A DNA stretch of 56,779 nucleotides from contig NZ_JANHDM010000017.1 in the NCBI RefSeq assembly GCF_024494685.1, positions 1-56,779 of the forward strand. The letters run 5' to 3'. The position numbers were made by a program, and so were the translations under genes. This stretch comes from Halorubrum rubrum. GTDB taxonomy: Archaea > Halobacteriota > Halobacteria > Halobacteriales > Haloferacaceae. This document shows, one piece after another, positions 51,969-56,779 of the stretch (within the stretch, counting starts at the first letter, position 1; each line of letters begins with the position of its first letter). Under the pieces are notes generated by a model. It worked only from the letters and a program-made list of their open reading frames with translations. It was not told where the DNA came from and ran no database searches.

Positions 51969-54245
51969 ATGATCGCGGCGCTGGCGGGAGACCTGAAACG
52001 CGAGGCCGAGCGGGCGAACCAGCGGCGGCTCCTCGTGCTCGCCGGCGACCGCGACCGCGGCGTCGAGGCCGCCTACGACGCGATCGAGGCGGTCGACGCC
52101 GACGAGGGACGCGTCTCGATCGTCTCGACCCGCGAGGGGTTCCGGTTCGATCGGGTCGCTCCGCGGTCCGCGGACGAGCTTCTCGGCCGCACGCGCGAGG
52201 TCGTCGTCCTCGACTGTCACGACCGGTTCGTCCCGAACGCGCTGGGGCGGGCCGCGGGGGCGGTGGACGGCGGCGGACTCCTGGTGCTTTTGACCCCGAC
52301 GCTCGACGACTGGCCGGACCGCCGAGACGGTTTCGACGAGTCGCTCGCGGTCCCGCCGTTCGCGCTCGCGGACGTGACGGGGCGGTTCCGCGAACGGCTC
52401 GTCGAGACGATCCGGACGCACCCCGGCGTCGCCGTCGTCGACGTGGGCGGGGCGAAGCGCGGATCCCGAGGACGGAGGCCCACGATCGAACGCGACGGGC
52501 TCACCGACCCGCCGCCGTCACGGTCGCGGTCATCCCCCGGCCGTCCCGCGACCGCGACGTTTCCGGGAACCGTGTACGACACGTGTCTCACCGCCGACCA
52601 GTCGCGGGCGGTCCGGGCGCTGGAGTCGCTCGCGACGCCAGGGTCGGCGGTCGTCGTCGAGTCGGACCGCGGCCGCGGGAAGTCGAGCGCCGCGGGGCTC
52701 GCCGCCGGCGCGCTCGCGCTCGCCGGACGCGACGTGCTCGTCACCGCCCCCGCCTTCCGCAACGCGGCGGAGGTGTTCGCCCGCGCCCGCGAGGTCGTCG
52801 GCGCGGGCGGGAGCGGCGTCGGCGGGACGAACTCCGAGGACGACCGGACGGTCCGCGTCGCGGGCGGCGGTCGCGTCCGGTTCCTGCCGCCGGTGGTCGC
52901 GGCCGAACTCCCCGACGACCCGGACTGCGCCATCGTCGACGAGGCGGCGGCGCTGCCGGTGCGGCTGCTCGAGCGGTTCCTCGCCGCGCCCGCGGTCGCG
53001 TTCTGTACCACGGTCCACGGCTACGAGGGGGCGGGCCGCGGCTTCTCGGTGCGCTTCCGCGACCGCCTCGCTGAGAGCGAGTTCGCGGTCCGGGACGTCC
53101 GACTCGACGAGCCGATCCGGTACGCCCGCGACGACCCGGTGGAGTCGTGGGTCGCCCGCGCGCTGCTGCTCGACGCCCGCCCGGCGGTCCCGGAGGCGGT
53201 CGCGGGGACGACCGTCGCGGAGGTCGACTACCGGGCGCTCCCGCCCGACGACCTGATCGCGGACGAGACCCTGCTGGGCGAGGCGTTCGGGCTGCTCGTG
53301 GCCGCCCACTACCGGACGGAGCCGAACGACCTCGCGCGGCTGCTCGACGCGCCGAACCTCGTCGCGCGGGCGCTCGTCGCGGGCGACCGCGTCGTGGCCG
53401 TCGCGCTGCTCGCGCGGGAGGGCGGGCTCGACCCGGAGACGCGGCGCGGGATGTACGAGGGAGAGCGCGTCCGCGGCAACATGGTTCCGGACGTGCTCAC
53501 GAGCCAGCTCCGCGACGAGGCCGCCGCCGAGCCCCGCGGGCTCCGAACCGTCCGGATCGCGGTCCACCACGCGCTCCGCGGGCACGGGATCGGATCGCGC
53601 CTGCTCGAGGAGGTCCGCGACGAGTTCGGCGAGGAGGTCGACTACCTCTCGGTCGGGTTCGGCGCGACCCCGCGGCTCCTCCGCTTCTGGCGGCGGGCGG
53701 GCTACCGGAGCGTCCACCTCTCGACCACCCGAAACGACGCCTCCGGCGAGCACTCCGCGATCATGCTCCGCCCGGAGGGCGACGCCGGGAGGGCCCTCCT
53801 CGACCGGCACGCGGTCGCCTTCCGGGACCGCGAGCGCGACGCGCTCTCGGACGCCCACCGCGACGTGGACGCCGACGTGGTCCGCGGGGCTCTCGCGGCC
53901 TGTCCCGCGTCGGTATCGGTCGATCTCACACCTCACGAGTGGCGGGCCGTCATCGCGGCGTCGGTCGGACCGGGAATGTACGACGTCGCCCCCGGCGCGT
54001 TCCGCGACCTCGCGGTCGCGACGCTTCTCGGAGGGACCGGCAACGTCGCTCTCGACGACCGCGAGGAGCGGCTGCTCGTCCGGAAGGTGTTACAGGGTCG
54101 CCCGTGGGAGTCGGTCGCCGACGAGCTGGACTACGTCTCGACGGCGGCGTGTATGCGCGCGCTCGGATCGGCCGTCGAGCCGCTCGTCGAGCGGTACGGG
54201 ACCGACCTCGCGCTGGCGGAACGCGACCGCTTTCTCGACCGCTGA
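51969..54245 (+). CDS. tmcA: tRNA(Met) cytidine acetyltransferase TmcA
   Basis: The 758-residue enzyme makes N4-acetylcytidine in tRNA. Visible are the N-terminal TmcA domain, an RNA-helicase-like Walker A (VVVESDRGRGKSSAAGLAA), DEAAALPV as Walker B, the GNAT domain (VRIAVHHALRGHGIGSRLLEEV) and a C-terminal tRNA-binding region. In archaea N4-acetylcytidine can be widespread in rRNA and tRNA; the substrate breadth here is unknown. The ATG at 51969 is about 120 nt from the divergent UPF0179 gene. Confidence 0.95.
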   Translation: MIAALAGDLKREAERANQRRLLVLAGDRDRGVEAAYDAIEAVDADEGRVSIVSTREGFRFDRVAPRSADELLGRTREVVVLDCHDRFVPNALGRAAGAVDGGGLLVLLTPTLDDWPDRRDGFDESLAVPPFALADVTGRFRERLVETIRTHPGVAVVDVGGAKRGSRGRRPTIERDGLTDPPPSRSRSSPGRPATATFPGTVYDTCLTADQSRAVRALESLATPGSAVVVESDRGRGKSSAAGLAAGALALAGRDVLVTAPAFRNAAEVFARAREVVGAGGSGVGGTNSEDDRTVRVAGGGRVRFLPPVVAAELPDDPDCAIVDEAAALPVRLLERFLAAPAVAFCTTVHGYEGAGRGFSVRFRDRLAESEFAVRDVRLDEPIRYARDDPVESWVARALLLDARPAVPEAVAGTTVAEVDYRALPPDDLIADETLLGEAFGLLVAAHYRTEPNDLARLLDAPNLVARALVAGDRVVAVALLAREGGLDPETRRGMYEGERVRGNMVPDVLTSQLRDEAAAEPRGLRTVRIAVHHALRGHGIGSRLLEEVRDEFGEEVDYLSVGFGATPRLLRFWRRAGYRSVHLSTTRNDASGEHSAIMLRPEGDAGRALLDRHAVAFRDRERDALSDAHRDVDADVVRGALAACPASVSVDLTPHEWRAVIAASVGPGMYDVAPGAFRDLAVATLLGGTGNVALDDREERLLVRKVLQGRPWESVADELDYVSTAACMRALGSAVEPLVERYGTDLALAERDRFLDR

Positions 54246-54297
54246 CCGCGTCATCGACCACCGACCGGCCCGCGGTGGATCGGCCGACGGGGGTCGA

Positions 54298-54600
54298 TCA
54301 GTCGTCGGCGGACTCCGGGTCGTGAACCGGGCTCGGGAGGTCCGAAACGTGTGCCGCGGCCTCGGAGAAGTTCGGGCCGGGTTCGATCTCGCCGGTCTCG
54401 GGGTCCCACTCGATGTATCCCGCCTCATCGAGCGCGGGAAGATGGATCTCGCGGAGTTCGGCCTCTATCTCCTCGGCACGGCCGCGGGGACGGAGGTCGC
54501 TCAGCGAGTCGACCGCGTCGTCGGCGATCGCCGCGACGACGCGGCGTCGGGGGACGAACTCGAGCGTCGGCGCGTCGACGGCGGTGGTGTCGTAGGACAT
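54298..54600 (-). CDS. winged-helix DNA-binding protein (DUF7344-like)
   Basis: The 100-residue protein has a wHTH-like core (PRRRVVAAIADDAVDSLSDLRPRGRAEEIEAELREIHLPALDEAGYIEWDPETGE). Its first helices differ from canonical HTH, so DNA binding is likely but not certain. I recall this type as DUF7344. The ATG (complement of 54598-54600) follows a perfect 24-bp inverted-repeat operator and a TATA-like box, which suggests autoregulation. It is convergent with tmcA. Confidence 0.78.
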   Translation of the reverse strand: MSYDTTAVDAPTLEFVPRRRVVAAIADDAVDSLSDLRPRGRAEEIEAELREIHLPALDEAGYIEWDPETGEIEPGPNFSEAAAHVSDLPSPVHDPESADD

Positions 54601-54608
54601 GGTCGGTT

Positions 54609-54632
54609 CCGTGTGTAATCCTATTCACACGG
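54609..54632. promoter_or_regulatory. 24-bp inverted-repeat operator of the wHTH gene
   Basis: CCGTGTG (54609-54615) and CACACGG (54626-54632) are perfect 7-bp arms around a 10-nt spacer. The minus-strand TATA-like TTTTATT lies at 54641-54647, so the predicted transcription start falls within the palindrome. Confidence 0.7.
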
Positions 54633-54694
54633 TGTAGAGAAATAAAAGTACGGACGCGACGGACCGGATGGGACGGTCCGGACGCGACGACCGC

Positions 54695-55096
54695 TCACTC
54701 GGAGCGGTACGCCCGCCGGAGGAAGACGAGCACGCCGCCGAGCATCGCCAGGTTCCCGAAGAAGGCCAGTCGCTCGCCGCTTCGGTCGGCCTCGTCGGCG
54801 TTCCAGAAGTCGTGCATCGTCGCGGTGACGACGGCGAGGAAGGTCGCGGCCGCGCCGGTCGCAACTCGCGGGAGCCGCCAGAGCGCGATTCCCACGCCGG
54901 CGACGACCATCGTTCCGGAGGCCAGCGGTGCCGCGATCTCGGGCAGCGGAACGCCCGCGGAGTCGGCGTACTCGATCGTGTCCTCCATGTCGCGGAAGTC
55001 CTCTGAGGCCTGGAGCGCGAGCCCGAGGCCGAGCGCGACCCGGCCGAGCCGAGAGAGCGAGTCGTTCGCGTCGTCGTCCGCGGAGTCTTCTGTCAT
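54695..55096 (-). CDS. DoxX-like four-helix membrane protein
   Basis: The 133-residue protein has a polar acidic N-terminus and four hydrophobic segments, with LGRVALGLGLALQASEDF, IAAPLASGTMVVAGVGIAL, ATGAAATFLAVVTATMHDFWN and FFGNLAMLGGVLVFLRRAYRSE. The HDFWN and FFGNLAMLGG parts resemble the DoxX family of respiratory or redox-linked membrane proteins. The start is an ATG (complement of 55094-55096); the longer frame adds an unlikely N-terminus. It stands between the wHTH gene and the phosphoesterase gene, all on the minus strand. Confidence 0.78.
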   Translation of the reverse strand: MTEDSADDDANDSLSRLGRVALGLGLALQASEDFRDMEDTIEYADSAGVPLPEIAAPLASGTMVVAGVGIALWRLPRVATGAAATFLAVVTATMHDFWNADEADRSGERLAFFGNLAMLGGVLVFLRRAYRSE

Positions 55097-55165
55097 ATCG
55101 GTCCCTATCACCCCGAGACACAAAACTCTACAGCCGGCGCGCACGGTCCGGGCGTTCCGGACGGT

Positions 55166-56515
55166 CTACGACCGCAAGAGGCTCCGCCCGTCGAACGCGG
55201 CGGCGTCGGCGTCGACCTCGAGCATTTCGAGCAGCGTCGGCGTCAGATCGAAGAGGTCGACGTCGCCGATCGCGACCCGGTCGTCGTCGGTGAACAGACA
55301 CGCGTTCGAGAACTTGTGCATCCCGTTTCTGGGGCCCCGACCGAACACTTCCTCCTTGTGTCCAAAGCCGGACTTCAGGTCGAAGCCGTCCTCGGGGACG
55401 ACGACCACGTCGGGCGCGATGTCGTCGGCCGGCCCGTCGAAGACGTCCTCGCCCCGGTGGATCTGCTCGCAGACGGGCGACCCGTCGGGGCCGGTCATCG
55501 ACTCCAGATCGTCGATGAGTCGGTCGCGGACCGCCTCGTACTCGTCTTCGGGCACCGCACCGTCCGGCTCCCGGCCCTCGAGGTTGACGAAGAACCGACC
55601 GGGAATGAACGAGAAGACCTCGGTGTCGGCGCTGATGTCGGCGAGCTCGTCGGGCTCGTCGGCGTCGTAGCCCAGATAGCCGTTCCGGGCGAGCCACTCG
55701 TTACAGTTCACCTCGTGGACCAGCTCCGTGAACCCGTGATCGGAGGCGACGACGAGCGAGACGTCCTCGGAGAGGCCGTCGTAGATCCGGCCGATGTAGT
55801 CGTCGAGCGAGCGATAGAACTCGAGGAACGCGTCGGCGTCGTCGGTGTCGTTCGCGTAGTCGCCGAAGAGGAAGTGGTTGATCCGGTCTGTCGTCATGAA
55901 CACGCCGAAAAACAGGTCCCAGTCGTCCGCGGAGAGGTAGTGGTCGAAGACCTCGTACCGGGCGTCGAGCGTGTCGTTGGCGTTCTCGAGGAACGCGGAC
56001 TTGTCCTCGTCGTGGCCGAGTTTCGCGTCGACGTCGATGGCGTAGCCGTGGTCCTCGAGGACGGACTGGACCTCGGCGTCGCTGGAGGCGCTCTCGATCG
56101 AGGGCGAGAGGAAGCCGGAGACCATCCGCTGGACGTCCTCCTGCGGCGGGAACGTCACGGGGACGTTGAGGACGGTCGCGTCGCCGCCGTCCGCGGTCAC
56201 GCGGTCCCAGATCCGGGTCGCCCGGACGTGTTTGCCCATCGGCACGTACGTCTCGTCGGAGCCGACCTCGCGGTCCTGAAAGCCGTACACGCCGGTCTTC
56301 CCGGGGTTGACGCCGGTGGTGAGGCTCGGCCAGCAGGCGCTCGATTCGGGCGGGACGATACTGGAGATCCGGCCGCCGGTCCCGGCGTCGGCGATGCGGT
56401 GGAGGTTCTCGAAGACGTCGGGGTGGTCGGCGACGAGATCGTACGGTACGCCGTCGATGCCGAGGAAGACGACGCGCGGGTCGTCGTCGCCGCGGAGTCG
56501 ATCGAACAGGCCCAT
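55166..56515 (-). CDS. alkaline-phosphatase-superfamily type I phosphodiesterase/nucleotide pyrophosphatase
   Basis: The 449-residue enzyme of the alkaline phosphatase superfamily has metal ligand Asp21 in FLGIDGVPYD and the nucleophile region SSACWPSLTTGVNPGKTG (Thr or Ser). The metal-binding TTDRINHFLF and ASDHGFTELVHEVNCNEWL motifs are also present. It probably hydrolyses phosphodiesters or nucleotide pyrophosphates; haloarchaeal members are often tied to glycan metabolism. No signal peptide is seen, so it is likely cytoplasmic. The ATG is at the complement of 56513-56515. A downstream gene with a similar tail begins beyond the window. Confidence 0.88.
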   Translation of the reverse strand: MGLFDRLRGDDDPRVVFLGIDGVPYDLVADHPDVFENLHRIADAGTGGRISSIVPPESSACWPSLTTGVNPGKTGVYGFQDREVGSDETYVPMGKHVRATRIWDRVTADGGDATVLNVPVTFPPQEDVQRMVSGFLSPSIESASSDAEVQSVLEDHGYAIDVDAKLGHDEDKSAFLENANDTLDARYEVFDHYLSADDWDLFFGVFMTTDRINHFLFGDYANDTDDADAFLEFYRSLDDYIGRIYDGLSEDVSLVVASDHGFTELVHEVNCNEWLARNGYLGYDADEPDELADISADTEVFSFIPGRFFVNLEGREPDGAVPEDEYEAVRDRLIDDLESMTGPDGSPVCEQIHRGEDVFDGPADDIAPDVVVVPEDGFDLKSGFGHKEEVFGRGPRNGMHKFSNACLFTDDDRVAIGDVDLFDLTPTLLEMLEVDADAAAFDGRSLLRS

Positions 56516-56650
56516 GATACCGAACCGTCGCTCCCGCGGTGGAAAAGCACGTCGGAGACGGCACGGTCGGCGGCGACCTGTGACGGCCGGCGGGAAGCCG
56601 GAGCGCTCCGTGCGTTCGGTCGGAGGGATCGGCCGGTTCGCCGCCGCTCG

Positions 56651-56779
56651 TTACATGTAGCCGAGGTCGCGGAGCCGCTCCATGAGGTCCTCTTTGTCCT
56701 GGGCGCGGCCGGCGCGTTCGGTGGTGTTCTCCAGGTCCTGGAGCCAGGCGGGCTCGCCCGTCGGTTTTTCGGTGCTGAC
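56651..56779 (-). CDS. C-terminal end of a gene cut by the window end
   Basis: The minus strand is open from the last base, with a TAA at the complement of 56651-56653, giving 42 residues. These end DKEDLMERLRDLGYM and contain EPAWLQDLENTTERA. The RLRDLGY ending resembles the C-terminal tail of sulfatases or alkaline-phosphatase-superfamily enzymes. Given the neighbour, it may be a second family member, but too little is present to be sure. Confidence 0.5.
   Translation of the reverse strand, partial: VSTEKPTGEPAWLQDLENTTERAGRAQDKEDLMERLRDLGYM

Overview
This window is a haloarchaeal (class Halobacteria) chromosome segment, most like Halorubrum or a close relative. The evidence is very high GC at third codon positions, strongly acidic proteins, many leaderless genes with a TATA-like box about 27 nt upstream of the start, and archaeal signature genes (RLI/ABCE1, TmcA, NMD3, UbaA, L15e, S19e, PDCD5-like). 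No rRNA, tRNA or CRISPR array was found. Gene identities rest on motif recognition by eye; no database search was run.

Layout. 1-310: tail of an IS6-family-like transposase, then 23-bp tandem repeats beside a TRIC-type channel gene. 1.1-6.2 kb: small membrane proteins, a long-chain acyl-CoA ligase, an XPD/DinG-like Fe-S helicase, a 27-aa membrane microprotein and a small helix-turn-helix-like protein. 6.3-10.8 kb: NMD3-like protein, PDCD5-like DNA-binding protein, PP-loop ATPase, ferritin-like protein, HisS and a membrane-tethered zinc ribbon. 10.8-16.5 kb: two HAD type II hydrolases, an Nmad3 protein, a hexapeptide acyltransferase, an aldo/keto reductase and a sarcosine-oxidase-like flavoenzyme. 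16.7-19.4 kb: UbaA (SAMP-activating E1), L15e with a long structured leader, and an RHH regulator coupled to a queuosine-precursor-type transporter. 19.4-25.6 kb: beta-propeller protein, HExxH protein, CNNM/CorC protein, glutaredoxin plus a cysteine-free redoxin, Sua5/YrdC, and a universal stress protein behind a strongly palindromic AT-rich promoter.

25.6-31.5 kb: RLI/ABCE1 coupled to an EMC6-like membrane protein, a wHTH regulator, a CtBP-like dehydrogenase and a methyltransferase, ending in three 42-bp tandem hairpin repeats. 31.6-37.8 kb is an envelope block: a pilin-like protein, a secreted protein divergent from a membrane-anchored wHTH protein, a zinc-ribbon protein, a PGF-CTERM surface protein and a Ser/Thr-rich membrane protein. 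37.9-41.6 kb: Tat-exported Rieske protein and PEP carboxylase. 41.7-45.5 kb is a copper island: HMA chaperone, Lrp/TRASH regulator and CopA ATPase. 45.6-51.4 kb: S19e, HMG-CoA synthase, a large AT-richer pilin-like protein ending in a bactofilin-like beta-solenoid, and a nucleoside phosphorylase. 51.4-56.8 kb: UPF0179, TmcA, a wHTH protein with a palindromic operator, a DoxX-like protein, an alkaline-phosphatase-superfamily enzyme, and the end of a further gene.

Most of the window is core housekeeping. The parts most worth following up are the pilin/beta-solenoid surface protein, the secreted-protein/membrane-wHTH pair, the cysteine-less redoxin with its glutaredoxin partner, the palindromic in-frame insert in CopA, and several unexplained inverted and tandem repeats.
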